This document shows positions 1 to 5,625 of a stretch of 7,740 nucleotides of DNA, piece by piece; position 1 is the first letter of the stretch, and every line of letters starts with the position of its first letter. The stretch comes from an uncultured Eubacterium sp. (lineage in GTDB: Bacteria; Bacillota; Clostridia; Eubacteriales; Eubacteriaceae): contig CACZTE010000026.1 of the NCBI GenBank assembly GCA_902784045.1, forward strand, positions 1-7,740, given 5' to 3'. Both the position numbers and the translations under genes were made by a program. A model generated the notes under the pieces. It did no database searches. It was not told where the DNA came from and saw only the letters and a list, made by a program, of their open reading frames with translations.

Positions 1-602
1 ACCACTTCCCCGTTTTTGACTTCTTGCAAATAAGAATAAATGATATTTGAGCCGCCGGGATAACCGGGCACATTTTTGACATTTTCTTTCACGTAGCACG
101 AAAGAATATAATGATCGGGGTCAATCATGAGAAAATCGTGGCCGTCCGCTCCCTGACCTTTTTCCGTGACAGCCGATTTTTCCATGGAAATGCGCTTCAC
201 TTCGTTGAAATGGTCATCGAGAATGACTCGCTCGCCCGGTGCGTATCCAACCAAACCGTAATTGTCGAAATTGACGTTTTGATCATGATAGCTGTAATAG
301 GTTTTGCCGTTCACTTTGTGTTTTTTAAAATCCCAGAATCCTGTATTGACGCCTTCTTTCGGCTGATCTTCGTGCTTGGACCAAACGATATTTCCCTTAC
401 CATCAAGCATAATCAAATTACGGCTAAAAACAAATGACAAAAAGAAATGGCCAGGCAAATCCGTCTCTCCTTCCACATTGATTTTCGCCAGTCCATCCGC
501 GACAGCCGGTTGTTGAGGATTAGCCCCGTTGGCAGCGCAACCGCTTAAACACATCACCAAGACAAACAGCAAAACGGCAGTACACATCAATCGTTTTTTC
601 AT
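1..602 (-). CDS. Lipoprotein, arylsulfotransferase (ASST)-like, 3' part beyond the left edge
   Basis: Seen: an open frame of 200 codons from an ATG at 602, running off the left edge. The start is set by AAAGGGG 8 bases upstream of the ATG. Residues 1-22 are a lipoprotein signal peptide: basic MKKR, a hydrophobic core, then lipobox LSGC with Cys22 as the lipidated residue. The mature part has short beta-rich blocks such as NLIMLDGKGNIVWSK (62-76) and a GHDFLMIDPDHYIL block (154-167). Family knowledge: 'HDF..L.(D/N)...L' and 'G.IVW' blocks are typical of the beta-propeller arylsulfotransferases, which move sulfate between phenolic compounds outside the cytoplasm; the catalytic histidine region would lie partly beyond the window. 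Inference: a membrane-anchored, surface-exposed ASST-like protein. Another beta-propeller lipoprotein is possible because less than half of a normal-length family member is present. It has its own promoter and is transcribed away from the kinase gene terminator. Confidence 0.75.
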   Translation of the reverse strand, partial: MKKRLMCTAVLLFVLVMCLSGCAANGANPQQPAVADGLAKINVEGETDLPGHFFLSFVFSRNLIMLDGKGNIVWSKHEDQPKEGVNTGFWDFKKHKVNGKTYYSYHDQNVNFDNYGLVGYAPGERVILDDHFNEVKRISMEKSAVTEKGQGADGHDFLMIDPDHYILSCYVKENVKNVPGYPGGSNIIYSYLQEVKNGEV

Positions 603-725
603 TTTGTGTTCCCCTTTCTTTTGAAAACATCCGAAAGCACTCACACATTTGTTCTCTTTTTGCTGTCATTGCTTTTAAGCCTTTTGAGGTCATGTCGCCC
701 TCTTTTTTGACCATTGATTCATTAT

Positions 726-754
726 ATTATATCGCATAATGGTATCGCTTTCAA
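726..754 (-). promoter_or_regulatory. Sigma-A-type promoter for the lipoprotein gene
   Basis: Read on the minus strand, TTGAAA (749-754) and TATAAT (726-731) are separated by exactly 17 bases. This is near-consensus for the housekeeping sigma factor. Transcription would start near 719 and give a leader of about 115 bases before the ATG at 602. It lies just after the kinase terminator, so the lipoprotein has an independent unit. No operator repeat is obvious around it. Confidence 0.75.
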
Positions 755-783
755 TACAAATCGGATTAGAACAAACCATGTGG

Positions 784-808
784 AAAAAGGATTGCATTTC
801 CCGCAATC
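784..808 (-). terminator. Intrinsic terminator after the histidine kinase gene
   Basis: On the minus strand GATTGC (803-808) pairs with GCAATC (790-795) over a 7-base loop, then one C and five T (784-788). The stem is short (6 bp) but the U-run is immediate. It sits about 120 bases past the kinase stop and about 30 bases before the next promoter, the right place to end the regulator-kinase transcript. Confidence 0.55.
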
Positions 809-928
809 ATTTTGCTATTCTCTAAACTTTTTCGTTGTCTCCGCAGTACAGTCTGTCGCACAGACGCGCTTTTTTTCGTTCCTTTTAATGAATTATTTTA
901 GGACTATCGCGAATTCTATCGTTAACAA

Positions 929-2338
929 TCACTTCGGAATCGTGATGGTTACCATTGTTCCCTCATCCGGCGCACTTTTGATATCCAAAGTACCACTCAT
1001 CATTTTTTGGACGCGGTAACGCGTATTTTTGATACCCAAATGCTGCGCGCTATCGTCCATTGCTTTTTGCACATCAAATCCTATGCCGTCATCGCGAACA
1101 ATGACAGTGTAAAACTGTTCTGTCTCAAAGGCCGATAGGATAACCGTTCCGCCGGATTTACTTTTGCAAATGCCGTGTTTAATGGCGTTTTCAACCATCG
1201 GCTGGACCGATAGCGCCGGAACATAAAAAGCGGTACAGCGGATATCGTATTCGATGTGAAGTTTATTTGGAAAACGTAGCTTTTCAAGCCATACATAGGT
1301 TTTGATGTGGTTTAATTCCTCAGAAAACGCAATCGGGCTTGCCTTATCGGCAAAATTCATATTTTCACGAAGATAAGTTGAAAAAGCGTTGGTCGCTTCC
1401 GCCGCGAGTTTAGGATCTTCTTCGCACAGCGCTTCAATCACAGCCAGAGAATTATAAAGGAAATGAGGCTGCATCTGAGAGATCATCGCAGAAATCCGAA
1501 GCTGCGTCTGTTCATTCTCATACCTGAGCGCTTCATTTTCAAGCTCATCGTGCGATTTAAAAAAAATCATACACAGAGGCAGCACAATGGCGAGGATAAA
1601 AATGCCCCATACATCAATACTCCACTTAAAAACATTCTGATTGGCATAAATAATCGTAAAAAGAACAGGTACAAAAATACAACTTAGAAAAGAAAACTTC
1701 TGATTTGCGTTTAAATCTGAAAACAAAGTGGCAACGCATAAAAGCAAAAGACAAAAAAAATCCGTCGCGATACTGACATAATCTATCACGCTGTCGGATA
1801 ACACCCCCGCTTCATTAATCGCAAACAAAAGTGGCTTGAAAAAATTGATGATGAGTGTCCCTGCGTAAAAAACAAGCGCGGTCCCAATTAAGACGGTAAC
1901 GACACGCGTCAAAGCATTTTCTTTGAGAAACTGTTTGAGATAAAGCCATAAAGTCAAAAACATAGACATGATGAAAAAATAAGCCAGTGATAACAAAATA
2001 GTAATCTCACGGATATGGTTGGGGGTGTGATACAGACTGAAAGCGAGAGCGCCAAAAAAGACCCCCAGATGGATATTGATAAGAAACACCGCAAAATAAC
2101 GCATTGATAGCGTTTCTTTTTTCATTCTAAAAAACACATAGCCCGAGAGCAAAGTCAAAAAAATCAGGGCAGTTATTATAATAATATTGACAGATAGGAT
2201 ATACTCATCACGAAAAATATTGTGTGTAAGCGCAGTCGTAATGCCAATCAAGGAGAGTAAACACATGGCCGCGAAAATAACAGTTCGGAAAATTATGTCA
2301 TTGTTTTTTGGTAAAGCTGTTCGTTTGTCCATAGTCAT
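929..2338 (-). CDS. LytS/YehU-type sensor histidine kinase with eight membrane helices
   Basis: A 469-residue membrane sensor kinase that autophosphorylates and passes phosphate to the response regulator encoded just upstream. Seen: about eight hydrophobic segments (roughly 15-38, 45-70, 80-103, 111-135, 144-167, 185-206, 215-233, 242-261), a short charged coiled linker (263-285), then QPHFLYN with His292 as the predicted phosphoacceptor. The ATPase part has the N box MVENAIKHG (Asn384), the G1 box DDGIGFD (416-422) and the G2 motif LGIKNTR (434-440). Family: the His_kinase group of LytS, YehU and BtsS, with a HATPase_c domain. The start is the ATG at 2338, with AGGGG 7 bases upstream; a second ATG two codons later lacks that spacing. 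I see no PAS, GAF, Cache or HAMP domain, so the ligand is probably sensed by the membrane helices. The ligand is unknown. Confidence 0.93.
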   Translation of the reverse strand: MTMDKRTALPKNNDIIFRTVIFAAMCLLSLIGITTALTHNIFRDEYILSVNIIIITALIFLTLLSGYVFFRMKKETLSMRYFAVFLINIHLGVFFGALAFSLYHTPNHIREITILLSLAYFFIMSMFLTLWLYLKQFLKENALTRVVTVLIGTALVFYAGTLIINFFKPLLFAINEAGVLSDSVIDYVSIATDFFCLLLLCVATLFSDLNANQKFSFLSCIFVPVLFTIIYANQNVFKWSIDVWGIFILAIVLPLCMIFFKSHDELENEALRYENEQTQLRISAMISQMQPHFLYNSLAVIEALCEEDPKLAAEATNAFSTYLRENMNFADKASPIAFSEELNHIKTYVWLEKLRFPNKLHIEYDIRCTAFYVPALSVQPMVENAIKHGICKSKSGGTVILSAFETEQFYTVIVRDDGIGFDVQKAMDDSAQHLGIKNTRYRVQKMMSGTLDIKSAPDEGTMVTITIPK

Positions 2339-2447
2339 TCGAAATCCCCTGTTTTTTCGTCACGATACATCAAAATCAAAAAAGGAGTGTATGCATGCGC
2401 AAACATCATGTTGCTTACGCGAAAAAAACCATAGTCCATTCCCACTT

Positions 2448-3221
2448 TTATGGATTCAGGCGAGAAAGCGTTGCCTGCGCCCATAGATATTGGCGCATAT
2501 ACACGCCTTTGTACTGATTTAGCGCGCTGGGAATACCGTCAAGATAATCAAAATAATCACACTGTACTTTTTCTCTGTTAATGCCCAATTTTCCCCAGCC
2601 TTTGATTAAAATGTCTTCCTGTTCAATGTCGGAAAGAATCTTAATCAGGTCTTTTTTGGCAACACGAAGATAAGAGTCAGAACTGCTTTTGAAAATGGCG
2701 TTACTGATATCAGCAGAGGTACACACAGCGCCAGCCTTATCCACCAGATACGCCAAAAGTTCCTTGGATCGCTTGGTAAAGGCGATGACGGGCTCACCGC
2801 AATAAAACACTTCAAATTCGCCAAAACAGCGAATATACAATTCCTGTTCCTGGATGGTGTGCACGTTGGTTTGACGAAGCATGGACAAGGCATGTTCTAT
2901 TTTTTCTTTGGTGATGGGCTTAATCAGATAATCACTGGCGCCCAAATCAAAGGCCTGCAAAGCATAATCACTGTATCCTGTGCAAAACACAATGTCACAC
3001 CCGGGATAAACGGCTTTAATTTTTTTAGCCAGATCAACGCCGTTCATATTACCGATCATGATGTCCAGAAAAGCGATATCAATTTCCTTGCCGGACAAAG
3101 CGGCAAGAGTGTCATCGGTGTTATCAAAAGCCAGAATTTCCGCCTCGGGCAATGCCTCATGTATGCGGCCCGTTAAATGCTTTAACAAAATCACCTCATC
3201 CTCAACTGCCAGTATTCTCAT
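2448..3221 (-). CDS. SAPR-type response regulator, receiver plus winged helix
   Basis: A 257-residue response regulator, partner of the adjacent kinase. Seen: a CheY-like receiver (about 1-117) with acidic pocket Glu7/Asp8, phosphoacceptor Asp53 in FLDIM, switch Thr81, and Lys101 in the KP motif. A linker leads to an output region that opens with ELYIRCFGEFEVFYCGEP (127-144) and KRSKELLAYLVDKAGAVC (150-167). It ends with KGVYMRQYLWAQ (238-249). These blocks match the 'SAPR family' regulators (COG3947), which carry a Trans_reg_C-like DNA-binding winged helix. No bacterial transcriptional activation domain of SARP size follows, so this is the short form. I chose ATG 3221 because AAAGG lies 9 bases upstream and MRILAVEDE is the normal receiver start; in-frame ATGs at 3227 and 3245 have poor ribosome sites. 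A 109-base spacer separates it from the kinase gene. They probably form one transcript. Confidence 0.92.
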   Translation of the reverse strand: MRILAVEDEVILLKHLTGRIHEALPEAEILAFDNTDDTLAALSGKEIDIAFLDIMIGNMNGVDLAKKIKAVYPGCDIVFCTGYSDYALQAFDLGASDYLIKPITKEKIEHALSMLRQTNVHTIQEQELYIRCFGEFEVFYCGEPVIAFTKRSKELLAYLVDKAGAVCTSADISNAIFKSSSDSYLRVAKKDLIKILSDIEQEDILIKGWGKLGINREKVQCDYFDYLDGIPSALNQYKGVYMRQYLWAQATLSRLNP

Positions 3222-3300
3222 GATCATCAACCTTTCATAAACCAAATCATTGATGCAGACATTTCACTTGCCGAATGGTATGCCTATCCTCTTTCACACA

Positions 3301-3328
3301 ATCATAAAGCTGTTTGTTTTTAACTCAA
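3301..3328 (-). promoter_or_regulatory. Candidate promoter for the response regulator-kinase operon
   Basis: On the minus strand TTGAGT (3323-3328) and TATGAT (3301-3306) are 16 bases apart. The expected start near 3294 gives a leader of about 70 bases to ATG 3221. It lies downstream of the terminator that ends the phasin-like cluster, which supports a separate unit. The match is fair, not strong. Confidence 0.45.
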
Positions 3329-3417
3329 GTTATCTGAGCATGGTCACTTTAATCTTACCGATTGACTTCTTTTAGTCCAGACTATCCCATATGTGGAGAT
3401 AATTGACAAAGCAGCCG

Positions 3418-3454
3418 AAAAAAAGACTTATGCCTGACGGCTGTCTTTAAGTCT
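3418..3454 (-). terminator. Intrinsic terminator ending the phasin-like gene cluster
   Basis: On the minus strand AGACTTA (3448-3454) pairs with TAAGTCT (3424-3430), 7 bp, and the last T runs into a stretch of seven T (3418-3424). The 17-base loop can form a small inner stem (GAC/GTC). It lies about 200 bases past the stop of gene E and before the regulator promoter. Confidence 0.65.
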
Positions 3455-3467
3455 GTGATTTTAGCAG

Positions 3468-3493
3468 GAACGCGAGGATTTCTCCTCGCGTTC
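3468..3493 (-). other. Perfect 11-bp hairpin with GAAA tetraloop
   Basis: GAACGCGAGGA (3468-3478) is an exact inverted repeat of 3483-3493 with a 4-base loop that reads GAAA in the minus-strand transcript, a GNRA tetraloop. No U-run follows directly, so alone it is not a standard terminator. It stands 14 bases before the terminator at 3418-3454. It may protect the 3' end of the transcript, be part of a tandem terminator, or be part of a small RNA. Confidence 0.7.
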
Positions 3494-3660
3494 TGATAAG
3501 TATTGGGTTTTGGGTTTTCCGGCATTGGTGAGAAGCTTGAATTTGTGTTTTACTTCCGGCCCGGCGGGCGCAAATCAGTCTCGCACAAAAGAGCCACTTG
3601 ACTGATGCTTAGAAAACCACATAAATCTCAGAGACTTAGGACATCTCTGTTCATGGATTC

Positions 3661-4239
3661 TTATGATTCGGCTGGTTGATCAGCCGGTTTTTCAGCCTTT
3701 TTTTCGGCGGGTTTAGCGGTTGCTTTGGCAGCGGGCTTCGCAGCAGGTTTGGCCGCGGGTTTCGCAGTAGCCTTTTTCGCAGGTTTGGCAGCTGTTTTTT
3801 CAGCCGGTTTCGCTGCGGCTTTTTTGGCCGGTTTCGCTGCGGCTTTTTTGGCCGGTTTGGCGGCTGTCTTTGCAGCGGGTTTGGCATCTGCTTTAGCGGC
3901 AGGTTTGGCAGAGGCTTTCGCATCGGGTTTGACAGCCTTTTTTTCAGCGGATTCAGCGTCGTCAGCTTTGTCTTCTTCCTTGCGGAAAGCTTTGTCAAAC
4001 TGCAAAAGCATCTCTTTATCCTGTTCAGCGGCCTTTTGAACCAATGCCGTATGTTCCGAGTATAACTGCTGAAGCATCTGAGCGCTTGTTTGCGTCATTC
4101 GATAGACATAAGCTGACATTTGATTCATCTTCAAGTTGATAATCTGAGCAGCCATTTCGTTCATCGCCTTGTAATCGGGCATCGGGAACTTGGGAGCGTC
4201 CATTGAACCAAAGGGCATTAACATATTATTATTACTCAT
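3661..4239 (-). CDS. Phasin-like protein E with histone-like AKPA-repeat tail
   Basis: A 192-residue protein. Seen: a short N-rich start (MSNNNMLMPFG), the family core at about 17-90 (FPMPDYKAMNEMAAQ, then MLQQLYSEHT and KAAEQDKEM), a charged link (90-102), then a low-complexity tail (103-192). The tail has ten AKPA motifs, mostly as an 8-residue unit AKPAxKxA. It is strongly basic from Lys and ends in an acidic PADQPAES. The core should be helical and amphipathic; there is no signal peptide or membrane helix. Known for comparison: Pseudomonas PhaF joins a phasin domain to an AAKP-rich tail that binds DNA and helps share polyester granules between daughter cells. Inference: E could tether a granule or surface to the nucleoid. 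I chose ATG 4239 (AAGG 8 bases upstream) over ATG 4254, which lacks a ribosome site. It is last in the cluster, and an extended -10 lies just upstream. Confidence 0.8.
   Translation of the reverse strand: MSNNNMLMPFGSMDAPKFPMPDYKAMNEMAAQIINLKMNQMSAYVYRMTQTSAQMLQQLYSEHTALVQKAAEQDKEMLLQFDKAFRKEEDKADDAESAEKKAVKPDAKASAKPAAKADAKPAAKTAAKPAKKAAAKPAKKAAAKPAEKTAAKPAKKATAKPAAKPAAKPAAKATAKPAEKKAEKPADQPAES
3700..3925 (-). repeat. Degenerate tandem repeat coding the AKPA tail of protein E
   Basis: The coding DNA of the tail is a chain of related units, mainly 24 bases long, each coding an AKPA-type octapeptide. The two copies at 3811-3834 and 3835-3858 are identical in all 24 bases; the others have drifted. 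Expansion and contraction by slippage or recombination would keep the frame. Open frames on both strands across this stretch come from its biased composition and are not genes. Confidence 0.85.
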
Positions 4240-4315
4240 CTTGTTTACCTTCATTATTGGATTCTGTATTTTTTTCAGACTGTTTGCAGTCTTGATTCTT
4301 TCATCAACTTCCCTG

Positions 4316-4324
4316 ATTATAACA
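4316..4324 (-). promoter_or_regulatory. Extended -10 promoter candidate before gene E
   Basis: The minus strand reads TGTTATAAT, a perfect -10 hexamer with the TG extension. No good -35 lies 16-18 bases upstream, which extended -10 promoters tolerate. The start would be near 4309, giving a leader of about 70 bases that contains the hairpin AGACTG-CAAA-CAGTCT (4277-4292). This would let gene E be expressed apart from its upstream relatives. Confidence 0.5.
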
Positions 4325-4337
4325 GCTGATAGAAGGA

Positions 4338-4721
4338 TTATTTGTCAGCTTTTTCTTCAGCTTTTTCTTCAGCTTTTTCTTCGGCCTTTTCTTCTTTTTT
4401 GAAAGCATTTTCCATCTGTTTCATCATTTCCTGATCTTGTTCGGCAGCTTTCTTGACCATTTCGGTGTGTTCCATGTACATCTGTTGAAGCATAGTGGCG
4501 CCGGTTTGAGCCATCTGGCAATTATAAGCCATAATCTGGTTCATTTTCATATTGATGACTTGAGCGGCCATTTCATTCATCGCTTTATAATCCGGTTTCG
4601 GGAACATGTCCATGACTTCTTTGGCGTCTTTTTTCGCTTGTTTCATCATATCTTTCATGGGTTCGAAAGGATTCGGCATGCTCTGAAGCATTTCCATCGG
4701 ATTCGGCATATTTTCACTCAT
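4338..4721 (-). CDS. Phasin-like protein D
   Basis: A 127-residue soluble helical protein of the cluster family. Seen: MSENMPNPMEMLQSMPNPFE start, in which MPNP occurs twice, about 10 residues longer than in B and C. Then a basic amphipathic stretch PMKDMMKQAKKDAKE (21-35), the family core (40-112) with PDYKAMNEMAAQ, MLQQMYMEHT and KAAEQDQEM, and a tail of repeated KAEE units (112-127). It is very rich in Met and has one Cys. There is no signal peptide or membrane helix. AAAGGAG stands 9 bases before the ATG. Spacing and shared leader sequence tie it to B and C. No catalytic motif is visible. Function is inferred only: coating or organising a hydrophobic surface such as a storage granule. Confidence 0.82.
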   Translation of the reverse strand: MSENMPNPMEMLQSMPNPFEPMKDMMKQAKKDAKEVMDMFPKPDYKAMNEMAAQVINMKMNQIMAYNCQMAQTGATMLQQMYMEHTEMVKKAAEQDQEMMKQMENAFKKEEKAEEKAEEKAEEKADK

Positions 4722-4805
4722 TGGTTTAATCTCCTTTTATTTGGTTTTTGATTTGATTATTAAATGCAGACTGTCCTGGCAGAACGCCTGCTTTTTTACG
4801 ATTTC

Positions 4806-5135
4806 TTATTTGTCCGCTTTTTCTTCAGCCTTTTCTTCTTTTTTGAAGGCTTTTTCCATCTGTTTTAACATTTCCTGATCTTGTTCGGCGGCTTTTTGAA
4901 CCATCATGGTATGTTCCATGTACAATTGCTGGAGCATGGTGGCGCTGGTCTGAAGCATTTGATAATTGTAGGCCATCATTTGGTTTACTCTCATGTTGAC
5001 GATTTGAGCAGCCATTTCATTCATCGCTTTATAATCCGGTTTCGGGAACATAGCCATGGCTTCTTTGGCGTCTTTTTTGGCCTGTTTCATCATGTCTTTC
5101 ATAGGTTCAAAAGGGTTCTGCATTTTTTCACTCAT
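4806..5135 (-). CDS. Phasin-like protein C
   Basis: A 109-residue protein, nearly the twin of B. Seen: start MSEKMQNPFEPMKDMMKQAK, then the core (30-101) with PDYKAMNEMAAQIVNMRVNQ, MLQQLYMEHT and KAAEQDQEM, and a short KAEEKADK tail. Nineteen of 109 residues are Met, there is no Cys or Trp, and no signal peptide or membrane helix. The whole chain should be amphipathic helix. AAAGGAG stands 9 bases before the ATG at 5135. It is shorter than B only because its KAEE tail has fewer units. I do not recognise it as any enzyme; a granule or lipid surface role is inferred from family and neighbours. Confidence 0.82.
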   Translation of the reverse strand: MSEKMQNPFEPMKDMMKQAKKDAKEAMAMFPKPDYKAMNEMAAQIVNMRVNQMMAYNYQMLQTSATMLQQLYMEHTMMVQKAAEQDQEMLKQMEKAFKKEEKAEEKADK

Positions 5136-5222
5136 TGGTTTAATCTCCTTTAAATATGATTTATGATTTGATTATTAAAGACAGACTGTCCTGGCAGACC
5201 GCCTTCCTGCTTTTACGATTTC

Positions 5223-5564
5223 TTATTTATCCGCTTTTTCTTCGGCTTTTTCTTCAGCCTTTTCTTCTTTTTTCAATGATTTTTCAATCTGTTTTAACAT
5301 TTCCTGATCTTGTTCGGCAGCTTTTTTAACCATTTCGGTATGTTCGGTGTAGAGCTGTTGAAGCATATTAGCGGTGGTCTGAGTCATCTGATAGTTATAA
5401 GCCATCATTTGGTTCATTCTCATGTTGACGATTTGAGCAGCCATTTCGTTCATCGCTTTGTAATCAGGCATCGGGAACATGGCCATGGCTTCTTTGGCGT
5501 CTTTTTTAGCCTGTTTCATCATGTCTTTCATAGGTTCAAAAGGGTTCTGCATTTTTTCACTCAT
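5223..5564 (-). CDS. Phasin-like protein B
   Basis: A 113-residue protein. Residues 1-31 match protein C almost exactly. The core (30-101) has PDYKAMNEMAAQIVNMRMNQ, MLQQLYTEHT and KAAEQDQEM; the tail is KAEEKAEEKADK. Soluble, helical, Met-rich, no signal peptide. The strong ribosome site AAAAGGAG lies 9 bases before ATG 5564. It starts 61 bases after the stop of the upstream ligase/phasin-A frame, so it is probably in the same operon. Function by inference only, as for its paralogs; which member came first cannot be told from the window. Confidence 0.82.
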   Translation of the reverse strand: MSEKMQNPFEPMKDMMKQAKKDAKEAMAMFPMPDYKAMNEMAAQIVNMRMNQMMAYNYQMTQTTANMLQQLYTEHTEMVKKAAEQDQEMLKQIEKSLKKEEKAEEKAEEKADK

Positions 5565-5625
5565 TGGTTTAATCTCCTTTTCGTTTTGAGTATTTTATAT
5601 TGAATTTGTTAAAAGCAAAGGTTTG

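Larger units (their letters stand above)
603..928. other. Intergenic region between kinase and lipoprotein genes
   Basis: No gene is supported here. From right to left it holds the kinase 3' untranslated region with an inverted repeat at 851-865, the intrinsic terminator at 784-808, the sigma-A promoter at 726-754 and the lipoprotein leader. An ATG at 714 opens a 64-codon minus-strand frame that enters the lipoprotein gene in another frame. It has no ribosome site and starts only about 5 bases past the expected transcript start, so I do not call it. Confidence 0.7.
3222..3660. other. Intergenic region rich in inverted repeats
   Basis: No gene is supported. It contains the regulator leader and promoter (3301-3328), the terminator at 3418-3454 and a perfect 11-bp hairpin at 3468-3493. 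It also holds inverted repeats ATCAGTC/GACTGAT (3574-3580 and 3600-3606) and CAGAGA/TCTCTG (3629-3634 and 3644-3649). The GC-rich patch at 3556-3570 stands out from its surroundings. The stretch from 3455 to 3660 is the 3' untranslated region of gene E, or could be a small RNA of its own. Confidence 0.6.
4722..5564 (-). repeat. Tandem duplication of a phasin-like gene with its spacer
   Basis: Two adjacent units, 5136-5564 (gene B plus downstream spacer) and 4722-5135 (gene C plus downstream spacer), are closely similar in DNA. Similarity covers not only coding sequence but also non-coding landmarks: the start region with ribosome site AGGAGATTAAACC, the TTTAATAATCAAATC block, a CAGACTGTCCTGGCAGA block, and ACGATTTCTTA at the gene end. 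Matching spacers show that the genes arose by local duplication, not separate arrival. Gene D shares the leader but not the downstream spacer. Confidence 0.85.

Noticed and set aside
111..437. Plus-strand frame of 108 codons at the left end
   Set aside because: Lies opposite the lipoprotein gene, which has a lipobox, ribosome site and promoter; no ribosome site of its own.
520..714. 64-codon minus-strand frame upstream of and overlapping the lipoprotein start
   Set aside because: No ribosome site, begins almost at the predicted transcript start, low-complexity hydrophilic product, and overlaps the better supported lipoprotein frame.
3382..3525. 47-codon minus-strand frame (MPENPKPNTYQ...) across the hairpin and terminator
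   Set aside because: No ribosome site, and the frame runs through the 11-bp hairpin and the terminator, so structure explains the sequence better than coding.
3811..3858. Short direct repeats considered as a CRISPR array
   Set aside because: Repeats are contiguous, in frame with a protein tail, and have no unique spacers.
3651..3998. Minus-strand frame of 115 codons rich in Lys, Asn, Pro and Arg
   Set aside because: Second frame of the AKPA repeat region in gene E; open only because the repeat DNA is compositionally biased.
3676..4065. Plus-strand frames rich in Phe, Gly and Ala opposite gene E (also 3725-4039)
   Set aside because: Complement of the AKPA repeats, which lack stops in several frames; no start signals.
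4722..4805. Spacer hairpin between C and D considered as a terminator
   Set aside because: The possible stem around 4767-4790 is imperfect, is not kept in the sister spacer at 5136-5222, and no U-run follows on the minus strand.
4437..5603. Plus-strand His/Phe-rich frames opposite genes B, C and D
   Set aside because: They repeat in step with the duplicated genes on the other strand and lack ribosome sites; antisense shadows.
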